Assembly: GCF_002901865.1 (NCBI RefSeq)
Contig: NZ_PPQF01000016.1
Location: forward strand, 16,895-80,894
DNA length: 64,000 nucleotides
From: Staphylococcus agnetis
GTDB lineage: Bacteria > Bacillota > Bacilli > Staphylococcales > Staphylococcaceae
Direction of reading: 5' to 3'
The notes under the pieces are model-generated. The model did no database searches. It was not told the DNA's origin and saw nothing but the letters and a program-made list of their open reading frames with translations. A program made the translations under genes and the position numbers. This document shows, piece after piece, positions 9,206 through 16,930 of the stretch (positions are counted from its first letter, which is position 1; every line of letters begins with the position of its first letter).

Positions 9206-10795
9206 TTATGCTTCGTCTCTCGCGAATTTTCTTTGTTCAGCTTGACGCAATTCGATGCGACGAATTTTTCCAGAGTTCGTTTTTGGCAAAGTATCTACAA
9301 ATTCTATAGCTCGTGGATATTTGTACGGTGCGACACTCTCTTTCACAAATTGTTGCATTTGTTGTATGAGGCCATCATCTCCTTCAATCCCTTCTTGTAA
9401 AATGACAAATGCTTTTACAATATGTCCTCTTTCAGCATGAGGGCTTGCAACGACGGCACATTCTTTTACAGCTTCATGATGCGTAAGCGCATCTTCAACT
9501 TCAAATGGACCAATGGTATAGCCCGAACTAATGATAATGTCATCTTTACGTCCTTCAAACCAAAAATACCCATCTTCGTCTTTCTCTGCCAAATCACCGG
9601 TAATATGATATCCCGCTAATCGCGCTTCCTCCGTTCGTTCATGGTCATTATAATAACCCTTGAACAACGCTGGTAATGATAATGGAACAGCAATGTTGCC
9701 TTCTTCGTTGCTACCCAATTCATTACCTTCATCATCAACAATCGTGACCCCTGTACCTGGAATAGCTTTACCCATTGCACCAGGGCGTTTAGGTGTATCT
9801 TCTAAAAAGCCGATAAGCAATGTACTCTCGGTTTGACCATAGCCATCACGCACCGTTAAATTAAAGTGCGCTTCAAATTGATTCACTACATCTTTATTGA
9901 GCGGTTCCCCTGCAGAAACTGCACTTTTTAAATGTGACAAATCATAATCTGTTAAATTTTGTAGTTTTGCCATCATTCGGTATTCGGTTGGTGTACAGCA
10001 TAATACATTAATTTTGAAGTCTTGTAACAATTCCAAATAACGTGAAGCTTGAAATTTACCATTATATACAAAAGCGGTGGCACCAGATTCCATAATTGAA
10101 AGAAATGGACTCCATATCCATTTTTGCCATCCAGGGGCTGCTGTTGCCCATACGAGATCATCTTCCTCTATATTCAACCATTGTTTCGGCGCTAAACGCA
10201 TATGCGCATAGCCCCATCCATGGGTATGCATCACGGCTTTAGGGTTACCGGTCGTGCCTGATGTATATGATAAAATTGCCAAATCATCACGATGTGTTGC
10301 TTGTTTTTCAAAATATGATGGATATTGTTGTTTCTCAGATGCAATAGATATCCATTGTGCATGTTGTCCTGTAACTAGCATTTTGATTAAGGTTTCATAT
10401 TCCGTCACTTTTTCAAATTCTTTGATATAGTCAGGCATCGTAATCACTGCTTTAACGCTCGCGTGACTAATACGGTATTGCAAGTCTTTAGTACGTAACA
10501 TTTCAGAACTTGGAATAACGGTTAAACCCATTTTGAGCGCTGCGATGTATACTTCATATGTTTCAATCGCTCTTGGTAGCATGATGAGCACTCGGTCTCC
10601 CTTTTGTAACCCATATTGCTGCAGTACATGCGCGACTTGATTCACATGATGCATCAATGTTTCATATGTCACTTTCACTGGTGGATTAAAGCCATTTTCA
10701 TAAATCAATGCGAGTTTATGCGCTGTTAGTGCATGTTTTTCAATTTCATCAACAATGTTGTAACGTTCTGGTGCAACAAGCTCTGTATTCTTCAT
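9206..10795 (-). CDS. AMP-forming acyl-CoA synthetase (medium-chain/acetyl-CoA synthetase-like)
   Basis: A 529-residue adenylate-forming enzyme that activates a carboxylic acid as acyl-AMP and transfers it to CoA. Seen: the P-loop-like YTSGTTGNPK (177-186), DGYGQTES (A5), GDLAEKDEDGYFWFEGRKDDII (A7-A8 hinge), and PKTNSGKIRR with the catalytic Lys510. All core motifs are intact and the length is normal for the MACS/acetyl-CoA synthetase branch. The chain length of its substrate cannot be read directly. AAAGGAAG precedes the ATG. The gene is monocistronic, ending at a bidirectional terminator. Confidence 0.9.
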   Translation of the reverse strand: MKNTELVAPERYNIVDEIEKHALTAHKLALIYENGFNPPVKVTYETLMHHVNQVAHVLQQYGLQKGDRVLIMLPRAIETYEVYIAALKMGLTVIPSSEMLRTKDLQYRISHASVKAVITMPDYIKEFEKVTEYETLIKMLVTGQHAQWISIASEKQQYPSYFEKQATHRDDLAILSYTSGTTGNPKAVMHTHGWGYAHMRLAPKQWLNIEEDDLVWATAAPGWQKWIWSPFLSIMESGATAFVYNGKFQASRYLELLQDFKINVLCCTPTEYRMMAKLQNLTDYDLSHLKSAVSAGEPLNKDVVNQFEAHFNLTVRDGYGQTESTLLIGFLEDTPKRPGAMGKAIPGTGVTIVDDEGNELGSNEEGNIAVPLSLPALFKGYYNDHERTEEARLAGYHITGDLAEKDEDGYFWFEGRKDDIIISSGYTIGPFEVEDALTHHEAVKECAVVASPHAERGHIVKAFVILQEGIEGDDGLIQQMQQFVKESVAPYKYPRAIEFVDTLPKTNSGKIRRIELRQAEQRKFARDEA

Positions 10796-10955
10796 ATTTT
10801 AACTTCCTTTCTACTTCCTGAACTCATGTTATCAAAGGGCTCAGGCCCACCAAAATATTTACACTTATAGCGTAAAAAGAGTTGACACCAGGTACTAATT
10901 CATGTCCGATTACGTTGATAGGTCATAACGAAATAAAAAAGTTATTCGAAAAAGT

Positions 10956-10969
10956 AGAACATACGTTCG
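10956..10969. promoter_or_regulatory. LexA (SOS) box-like operator
   Basis: AGAACATACGTTCG differs from the Gram-positive LexA consensus CGAACRNRYGTTYG only at the first base. It lies about 100 bp upstream of the 24-residue toxin-like ORF. TATTAT (10970-10975) abuts it as a possible -10 box, and a second possible -10 follows at about 10981. The exact promoter was not settled. Confidence 0.7.
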
Positions 10970-11066
10970 TATTATGTTAGTATACATTTAGACAGGTCAA
11001 TGGCGTAGGATTAAAACAAAACGGGGTGATGCTTATAGAACTTAAACAGAAAAGGGGTAAAATTTA

Positions 11067-11141
11067 ATGACCGATTATCAAATGTTGATGATTGTATTCA
11101 CCGTCATGAGTCTTGTGCTTGTGACACAGCAAAAAAAATAA
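11067..11141 (+). CDS. Candidate type I toxin: 24-residue hydrophobic (holin-like) peptide
   Basis: ATG at 11067 follows AAGGGGT with about 9-nt spacing. The peptide MTDYQMLMIVFTVMSLVLVT is one membrane segment, followed by QQKK and a stop. This layout (short N-terminus with Tyr, hydrophobic core, lysine end) resembles the holin-like/TxpA-type toxins of Firmicutes, but it is shorter than most members (about 30 residues). An SOS-like box lies upstream, a strong terminator lies 58 nt downstream, and a convergent antisense transcription unit overlaps the 3' end. Function as a toxin is inference from this arrangement. Confidence 0.6.
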   Translation: MTDYQMLMIVFTVMSLVLVTQQKK

Positions 11142-11240
11142 CCATTCAACAAACGTTGAATGGTACAAACTGAATGGTAAGCCATGAATGGCCTGTCGGG
11201 TTGTATGTGACCGCATACAACCTTTTTTCAATTTAAATTC
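11131..11240 (-). ncRNA. Candidate antisense antitoxin RNA (about 110 nt)
   Basis: A minus-strand promoter at 11275-11247 predicts a start near 11240. Transcription then runs back across the toxin terminator. It meets the hairpin ACCATTCAAC-GTTT-GTTGAATGGT (11164-11141, minus strand), followed by TA and eight T residues, which are the complement of the toxin's lysine codons. That is a good intrinsic terminator only on this strand. The RNA would overlap the last part of the toxin mRNA by about 100 nt, as in convergent type I antitoxins such as RatA and SR4. No coding capacity was seen. Confidence 0.6.
11199..11229 (+). terminator. Terminator of the toxin mRNA
   Basis: Perfect arms GGTTGTATG (11199-11207) and CATACAACC (11214-11222), followed by TTTTTTC. 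Confidence 0.88.
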
Positions 11241-11246
11241 ACTGAT

Positions 11247-11275
11247 ACTATACCAGTATCGACTGTATAAGTCAA
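11247..11275 (-). promoter_or_regulatory. Promoter of the antisense RNA
   Basis: On the minus strand: -35 TTGACT (11275-11270), a 17-bp spacer and -10 TATAGT (11252-11247). It lies downstream of the carbamoyltransferase gene and points at no coding frame, which supports a non-coding transcript. Confidence 0.7.
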
Positions 11276-11301
11276 AATATGTGCCATCAGATTTTTAATT
11301 T

Positions 11302-12309
11302 TCATCCTGCTATCGTAGCAATCATCAATGCTTTCAAAGTATGAAGTTTGTTTTCAGTTTGCTCAAAAGATTTACATTGTTTACTTTTAAACACATCATC
11401 TGTCACTTCTAAAGCCGTTAGTCCAAATTTTTCATATATCATTTGACCAAATTCTGTTTCCGTATTATGAATCGCAGGTAGGCAATGAAAAAATAATGTG
11501 TGACGTTGACCCGTTTTCTCCATTAATTCCTGATTGACTTGGAAATCTTTTAATAACGCAATTCGAGATGCAATTGCGCTTTCTTCCCCTTTAGATGCCC
11601 ACGTGTCGGTATACAAGATGTCTGCACCTCTTACTGCTTCATCAATATTTGTAGTCACTTCAATCGACCCATTCGACTGCTTAGCACTTGTGATTGCTTG
11701 TTTTAAGACGTGAGCATCAGGTTGTAATGTTTCGGGTGCACAAATGCGTATATGTAACCCACATATTGCGCCAGACATCATTAAAGAATGGGCCATATTA
11801 TTACGACCATCTCCTAAGTACGTTAATGTTATGCCTTCTAAGTGCCCAAAGTGTTCTTTGATTGTCATAAAATCTGCCAACATTTGTGTAGGATGCCAGT
11901 CATCCGTCATACCATTCCACACAGGTACCTCCGCATATTGAGCAAATGTTTCTACACGTTGTTGTGATGAATGACGATATTGAATGCCATCGAAATAACG
12001 GCTTAATACAATCGCTGTATCTTCAATGGTGTCTTTTTCACCAATTTTAATATCCGAATCACTTAAAAATTCAGCATGCGCGCCAAGTTCTGATGCTGCA
12101 CATACAAATGCGGCACGTGTACGCATTGAAGGTTTATCAAATAATAATGCGATATTTTTACCTTGAAGTTCATGATGCACGATACCTAACGCTTTATCTT
12201 TTTTTAACTTTATTGCACTGTCTATAAGTTCATTAAATAACACTTGCGTAAAGTCTGTATCTTTTATTAAATAACGCCCTTTCAGATCCATCGTTTTCAT
12301 CTCATTCAA
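11302..12309 (-). CDS. Ornithine carbamoyltransferase paralogue with altered substrate motifs
   Basis: About 335 residues, alignable along its whole length with the ArcB encoded at 35384-36391. The carbamoyl-phosphate loop is PSMRTR instead of [14 protein letters not shown] and HCLPA are kept, but the ornithine-contact segment reads TDTWASKGEE where ArcB has [10 protein letters not shown], so the SMG methionine is lysine. These changes suggest a different or weakened amine acceptor. GGAGGG lies 10 nt before TTG 12309, giving an N-terminus of the same length as ArcB; ATG 12327 and ATG 12300 are alternatives. It stands alone, away from the arc cluster. An annotation as plain argF would overstate what is known. 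Confidence 0.75.
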   Translation of the reverse strand: MNEMKTMDLKGRYLIKDTDFTQVLFNELIDSAIKLKKDKALGIVHHELQGKNIALLFDKPSMRTRAAFVCAASELGAHAEFLSDSDIKIGEKDTIEDTAIVLSRYFDGIQYRHSSQQRVETFAQYAEVPVWNGMTDDWHPTQMLADFMTIKEHFGHLEGITLTYLGDGRNNMAHSLMMSGAICGLHIRICAPETLQPDAHVLKQAITSAKQSNGSIEVTTNIDEAVRGADILYTDTWASKGEESAIASRIALLKDFQVNQELMEKTGQRHTLFFHCLPAIHNTETEFGQMIYEKFGLTALEVTDDVFKSKQCKSFEQTENKLHTLKALMIATIAG

Positions 12310-12705
12310 AATATTATATCCCTCCATATTGACATCTTATTAAGAAAGGCAAAATGCCGATATCATCCGTTTTCGACATCTATGCATAAACACATATACC
12401 CTATGTCTATAAAGTTAAAGAAACATTACATATTTGTGTAAAAAAACATTGGTATGAATGTCAAAACAGCTGACATTATGTCCCAATAGGCTTGATGAAA
12501 TCAATGTATTACACGTGCGACAGTCTAACCGCCCTCTCCCTTCAGACTCCCCATCCCTCTTAAACATTTTCGTACCAAAACTATATTAAATCCAGGCTCA
12601 ATATTTTTAACGCGTACTTAAATCATCTTAAGAATGATTAAATAAAAACAATTTTTAAAAAATTCATGATATAGTTAAGACATCAAATAACTAGGAGTGA
12701 TTCAA

Positions 12706-13026
12706 ATGAATATTAATAAAGTCATTTTATCTGCAGTTACAACAGGAGTTTTAGCAACAGGCATTTTCGCGGCCGTGCCACATCAACAAGCGGACGCAGC
12801 TGTACATTCTAAAGGCGGTATAGTATTACATGACGATTCACGTATTTTGGAACATTAGCTTGATTATGTTGGTATCCTTTTAGATAAAAATGCTGACAAA
12901 AAAACAAAAGCTGGCATCAGAGCTTACTTCAAATTATTAGGATACAAATCTGTTAAAGATTTTGTTAAAACTGCAAAAGCACAAGGATTAGATACATCTA
13001 AATACGATTATTTACTTAAAAAATAA
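12706..13026 (+). pseudogene. spn: SPIN-like myeloperoxidase inhibitor gene, interrupted by an amber codon
   Basis: ATG 12706 follows AGGAGTGA. Codons 1-31 form a signal peptide ending ADA; the predicted mature region begins AVHSKGG. Codon 51 is TAG (12856-12858). The same frame then continues without a gap to the TAA at 13024-13026. On both sides of the TAG the translation matches the secreted staphylococcal peroxidase inhibitor: IVLHDDSRILEH before it, and LLDKNADKKTKAGIRAYFK and KTAKAQGLDTSKYDYL after it. The interrupted residue is Glu in the S. aureus protein, so GAG to TAG is the simplest change. Only a 50-residue precursor (about 19 mature residues) would be made, lacking the helical bundle that binds the peroxidase. 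A strong terminator follows. Confidence 0.85.
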
Positions 13027-13061
13027 TCCATTTATAACAATATATGTCTAACTTCAAATCT

Positions 13062-13094
13062 GCGCCATGACCACGTCATGGCGCTCTGTTTTTG
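13062..13094 (+). terminator. Terminator of the SPIN-like locus
   Basis: Arms GCGCCATGAC (13062-13071) and GTCATGGCGC (13075-13084), followed by TCTGTTTTTG. Confidence 0.85.
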
Positions 13095-13176
13095 TTGATA
13101 ATTTCCCTTTTTAAAACTGATTACACCCAATCACATCGGCCATTAGTCTGATTTATTACGAATTCGAAATTTATCG

Positions 13177-13204
13177 TTGATATATTTTGTATACTTGGTA
13201 CAAT
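13177..13204 (+). promoter_or_regulatory. Promoter of azoreductase gene
   Basis: -35 TTGATA (13177-13182), a 16-bp spacer and -10 TACAAT (13199-13204), 55 bp before the start codon. Confidence 0.6.
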
Positions 13205-13258
13205 AGGGTCTGTAGATAAAAACTCAAAAGATAAAACAGAAAAGGAAGCGAACGAACA

Positions 13259-13885
13259 ATGGCAAAATTATTATTTATTACAGCTCACCCTTTAGACGAG
13301 TTGGTCTCTAATTCAATGGCAGCAGGTCAAGCCTTTATTAAATCGTATGAAGCGCATCATCCAGATGATGAAATTGTGCATGTAGACTTATTCAAAGAAT
13401 ATGTACCCTATATTGATGGTGATGTCTTCTCTGCATGGGGTAAGCTACAAAATGGCGACGTTTTAACTGCAGAAGAAGAAACAAAAGTGACACGTTTAAA
13501 TGAGATATTAGAACAATTTGTGAATGCTGATAAATACGTCTTTGTTACACCAATGTGGAACTTATCATTTCCACCCGTCGTAAAAGCATATATTGATGCT
13601 GTGGCTGTTGCTGGCCAAACATTTAAATACACATCTGATGGCCCTGTTGGACTATTAACAGATAAAAAAGCGTTACACATTCAGTCACGTGGCGGTTATT
13701 ATACAGAAGCACCAGCGAATGCATTGGAACATGGCGACAGCTACATTAAAGCGATGATGGGATTCTTTGGCGTACCATCATATGATACGGTTATTATTGA
13801 AGGCCACAATAAAGATCCTGAACGTAGCGAAGAAATTAAAGCAGCTGCCATATTAAAAGCACAATCACTAGGAGAAACATTCTAA
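13259..13885 (+). CDS. azoR: FMN-dependent NADH:quinone oxidoreductase / azoreductase
   Basis: A 208-residue flavodoxin-fold oxidoreductase that reduces quinones and azo compounds with NAD(P)H in the cytosol. The FMN-phosphate loop near the start ([20 protein letters not shown]) and the conserved [19 protein letters not shown] segment, which packs on the isoalloxazine ring, are both present, as is the C-terminal GFFGV. Length is typical. GGAAGCGAACGAACA precedes the ATG and its own promoter lies upstream. Such enzymes commonly serve in quinone/thiol stress. No regulator is adjacent. Confidence 0.9.
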   Translation: MAKLLFITAHPLDELVSNSMAAGQAFIKSYEAHHPDDEIVHVDLFKEYVPYIDGDVFSAWGKLQNGDVLTAEEETKVTRLNEILEQFVNADKYVFVTPMWNLSFPPVVKAYIDAVAVAGQTFKYTSDGPVGLLTDKKALHIQSRGGYYTEAPANALEHGDSYIKAMMGFFGVPSYDTVIIEGHNKDPERSEEIKAAAILKAQSLGETF

Positions 13886-13915
13886 AAACATCTAAATTTA
13901 AGCCCAGCGATTGGT

Positions 13916-13959
13916 CAAAAAAGCCTTCAAAACTCAGTATGTTATGAGTTCTGAAGGCT
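13916..13959 (-). terminator. Terminator of the Bra-like permease gene
   Basis: AGCCTTCA-AAACTCA (13922-13936) pairs with TGAGTT-C-TGAAGGCT (13945-13959). The T run (TTTTTTG) is on the minus strand, so it mainly ends the permease transcript. Confidence 0.75.
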
Positions 13960-14067
13960 ATCGTTATGTTAGCAGTATACAACGTGACCTATTTAATACT
14001 TTTACATATCAGCATACGACCATTCATCGTATGACTTGGTTAAAATTAAAGGTGCTTCATCAAGCCG

Positions 14068-16074
14068 TCACATTGATATTGTAAGTGACGATTTACGAAA
14101 AATAATCCTCTTTATTTTCATTTGAACAATTTTGTAATATATTGTGGAAGTAATCCAATACATAAATCCGTAAACAAGCACCACAATGACTGTGACACCG
14201 ACATAACTACTTAAGAAGAGTGATAAGTCTTTAATACCTAAAATACCTAATAACTTGTAAATAATTTTACCTGCAAAAAGTGTGTGAATCACCGCGACTA
14301 GAATAGGTAATACAAAAACCCACATAATTTGTTGTTGAATGGTTTGTTTGATTAAGCGATAATCTAAACCAACTTTTTGCATAATATCAAAATTACGTTT
14401 ATCCTCATATCCCTCAGATATTTGCTTGTTATATAACATTAAAAACGTTCCCACGAGTAACACAATTGAAACGACAATCCCCATAAAGATAAGGCCACCA
14501 TTTAACTCATAAAGTGATTTTCTGATGTCGTCTTTACTCATAATAGAGACATCATGTTTCTTTTGTAAATGAGCCATGGCTTTATCAAAACTCTTTTTAT
14601 TACCTTGGATATTAAAATCGATGTTGGTACTTCCGGTACTGTCTTTTTGCGTAAATAGTTTTGAAATCGTCTTGAATGTTTGATCATCTTTCACAATAAT
14701 ATACGCAGAATCTGTGGCGATTTGATTGCCTATTTCTTTGTTATCAGTTCGAATCACATTGTACGTTTTTCCTCCAACCTTAACATGTTTCATGCCATTA
14801 AACATAGCGGAATCGGAATCAATGATGATTTCATTGTCTTTTAAATGGACATGCGTATGACGCGCTTGATTGTGATCTTTTTGAGTAACAACCAACCCAT
14901 ATACAAAATCACTCATATATAAATTAAACCCTTCTTTTGGCACCTTAAAGGCATTATCTTTCAGTTGGAACGAAATAAATTCATTCCCGAATATACGATA
15001 TTGATCGACTGTCGCTAAGTGATCGATGTCTTTTTTAAGGGCTTCTACGCGTTCTGATGCTTTTTTTGAATAATTATAATTACCATCTAGTGTAATTTGA
15101 TAATCTTCTTTTAATGAATGTTCCACTTGGTCTTCTAAGCCACGATAGGTTGTGACGGTCATGCCCATCGTCACAATTAAAAACGTACATAACATTGTGA
15201 TACTTGCTAAACCAACAACATTTACCTTCATTCGTGATAGTAAACCTGCTATTGAAAAGAAATTTTTAGGTTTATAATAAATTTTAGGTATGCGTTGGAG
15301 CCATTGTAATAAGAGTAAACTTAATGACATAAATAATGCATAGGTTCCAATCATCACAAAGAAAATCGCTGTAAAGATTGTTTGAAATGAGCTCACAATC
15401 GTTTTTGCTGATAGCGCCAAGTAGTATCCATATCCTAAACATAGCGCCCCAACGAGACATAAAGGAATGAGTATCCATTTACGTGTTTTCTTCTCTCCTG
15501 CACGACTCTCATTCATTAACTTAATAGGGCTTTTCGTACTTGTATGAATGATATTGATAATTAATAAAACACTAAATAAAACAGCACTGATTGCTAATGT
15601 GATAAGCATTGCTTTAATACTAAATGGGTAATGCATTATGGAAATCGACGTTTTACTAATCAATTTGTTTAATAATAAAAAGAGTAAATTTCCAAATAAA
15701 TATCCGCCAACGATACTCAAAATACTCACGACGATAAACTGTACACTTAATTCTAAAAATGACACAATGTGTAAGTGTTTTTTCTCCAAACCTAACACCA
15801 TTTGTAGTGCGTACTCTTTTCGACGGCGTTTCATTATAAAGCTATTGGCATAGATAATGAAAATGACTGATAAAATCATAATAATCACATTAATATACAT
15901 TAACAATCCTGGTAAATATTCATGACGGTGTGCAATGTAGTCATTATTAATGATTGATAACAAAATATATTCTAATCCTAACATCATACTTGCTGTCAAA
16001 ATAAACGGAATAAATAACGTTTTTAACGCAACAAAGTTTCGTTTAACAAGTTTGATCAAAAGCTTGAGGGTCAT
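14068..16074 (-). CDS. BceB/BraE-type ABC transporter permease (FtsX family)
   Basis: A 668-residue membrane protein with about ten membrane segments, two FtsX-type blocks and a large extracytoplasmic domain (about residues 310-520) between segments 7 and 8. This is the layout of BceB, BraE and VraE, which detect and remove peptide antibiotics such as bacitracin and nisin from lipid II-cycle intermediates. ATG 16074 is preferred, as GAGGTG lies 6 nt before it; an earlier ATG at 16092 overlaps the ATPase gene. It is co-transcribed with the ATPase gene (1 nt apart), and acts with the neighbouring histidine kinase as both sensor and pump. Confidence 0.88.
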   Translation of the reverse strand: MTLKLLIKLVKRNFVALKTLFIPFILTASMMLGLEYILLSIINNDYIAHRHEYLPGLLMYINVIIMILSVIFIIYANSFIMKRRRKEYALQMVLGLEKKHLHIVSFLELSVQFIVVSILSIVGGYLFGNLLFLLLNKLISKTSISIMHYPFSIKAMLITLAISAVLFSVLLIINIIHTSTKSPIKLMNESRAGEKKTRKWILIPLCLVGALCLGYGYYLALSAKTIVSSFQTIFTAIFFVMIGTYALFMSLSLLLLQWLQRIPKIYYKPKNFFSIAGLLSRMKVNVVGLASITMLCTFLIVTMGMTVTTYRGLEDQVEHSLKEDYQITLDGNYNYSKKASERVEALKKDIDHLATVDQYRIFGNEFISFQLKDNAFKVPKEGFNLYMSDFVYGLVVTQKDHNQARHTHVHLKDNEIIIDSDSAMFNGMKHVKVGGKTYNVIRTDNKEIGNQIATDSAYIIVKDDQTFKTISKLFTQKDSTGSTNIDFNIQGNKKSFDKAMAHLQKKHDVSIMSKDDIRKSLYELNGGLIFMGIVVSIVLLVGTFLMLYNKQISEGYEDKRNFDIMQKVGLDYRLIKQTIQQQIMWVFVLPILVAVIHTLFAGKIIYKLLGILGIKDLSLFLSSYVGVTVIVVLVYGFMYWITSTIYYKIVQMKIKRIIFRKSSLTISM

Positions 16075-16075
16075 G

Positions 16076-16825
16076 TTAGACACCTCTTCCATTTAATAAT
16101 GCTAAACTATCTGATATACGTTTTTGAAATGCTTGTTGTGTCTCATCACCACGGTACAGTTCATGATATAACCCACCATCTTTGATGAATAAAATTCGAT
16201 TTGCAAAAGAGGCATCCTGTATAGAGTGCGTCACCATTAAAATAGTTTGTTTGCGGTCGTTAATGTCTTTAAACATGGTCATAATTTCTTGAGATGTTTT
16301 AGAATCAAGTGCACCCGTCGGTTCGTCAGCGAGCAATAGTTGTGGCTTATTAATTAAAGCACGTGCGATTGCCACACGTTGGCGCTGTCCTCCTGACACT
16401 TGGTATGGATATTTATCCAGTAGCGTTTGGATGCCAAGTTGTTCTGTTACTTGAATCAGTCGCTTTTGCATCGTATCTACGTTAATATTTGATAACACTA
16501 AAGGCATCAAAATATTATCTTTATTACTCATTGTGTCCAAGACATTAAAATCTTGAAATACAAATCCTAATTCATCTCGACGAAAGCGTGAGATGGATTT
16601 ATTTCGCAATTGAGCTATATCTTCTTGATTAATTGAAATCGACCCTTCAGTAGGACGATCAAATGTTGCAATAAGATTGAGTAATGTTGATTTCCCCGAA
16701 CCCGACTCTCCCATAATGGCTACAAATTCACCCTCTTGAACGTCAAAGCTCATCTCATTTAATGCTGTAACTTTATTCAGTCCTTTACCATATACTTTTT
16801 TAAGATGTCTTACTTTTAGTAACAT
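16076..16825 (-). CDS. BceA/BraD-type ABC transporter ATPase
   Basis: A 249-residue ATPase. It has Walker [10 protein letters not shown] (about 39-47), signature [15 protein letters not shown], Walker [13 protein letters not shown] and the switch histidine (MVTHS). The sequence belongs to the MacB/LolD/BceA branch, which powers FtsX-type permeases. AGGAGGCAATCACG precedes the ATG. It lies downstream of the kinase gene, and between them are a hairpin and a BceR-like box, so it may have its own inducible promoter as well as read-through from the regulator genes. Confidence 0.92.
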   Translation of the reverse strand: MLLKVRHLKKVYGKGLNKVTALNEMSFDVQEGEFVAIMGESGSGKSTLLNLIATFDRPTEGSISINQEDIAQLRNKSISRFRRDELGFVFQDFNVLDTMSNKDNILMPLVLSNINVDTMQKRLIQVTEQLGIQTLLDKYPYQVSGGQRQRVAIARALINKPQLLLADEPTGALDSKTSQEIMTMFKDINDRKQTILMVTHSIQDASFANRILFIKDGGLYHELYRGDETQQAFQKRISDSLALLNGRGV

Positions 16826-16871
16826 CGTGATTGCCTCCTTATTTCTTTGACTTCAGTGTAAAGGATAAAGA

Positions 16872-16910
16872 AAACAGCAACATTTATAATTCCTTACAAA
16901 AGTTGCTGCG
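16872..16910 (-). terminator. Hairpin between kinase and ATPase genes (possible attenuator)
   Basis: CAGCAAC (16875-16881) and GTTGCTG (16902-16908) enclose 20 nt; on the minus strand the hairpin is followed by TTTTC. It may partially end regulator-gene transcription before the transporter genes. A possible -10 (TATAAA) lies inside its loop. Confidence 0.45.
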
Positions 16911-16912
16911 AA

Positions 16913-16930
16913 TCTTACATATTTGTAAGA
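16913..16930 (-). promoter_or_regulatory. BceR/BraR-like operator upstream of the transporter genes
   Basis: CTTACA-TATT-TGTAAG (16914-16929) fits the BceR-type inverted repeat TNACA-N4-TGTAA. It overlaps the stop codon of the kinase gene and lies about 90 bp upstream of the ATPase start, in the right place for activation by the neighbouring response regulator. Confidence 0.6.

Noticed and set aside
12457..12477. Inverted repeat AATGTCA/TGACATT upstream of the SPIN-like locus
   Set aside because: Seven-base arms without any linked promoter or known operator; may be chance in AT-rich sequence.
12600..12705. SaeR-type binding site before the SPIN-like gene
   Set aside because: CTTAA repeats occur at about 12615-12630 but do not fit GTTAA-N6-GTTAA in sequence or spacing.
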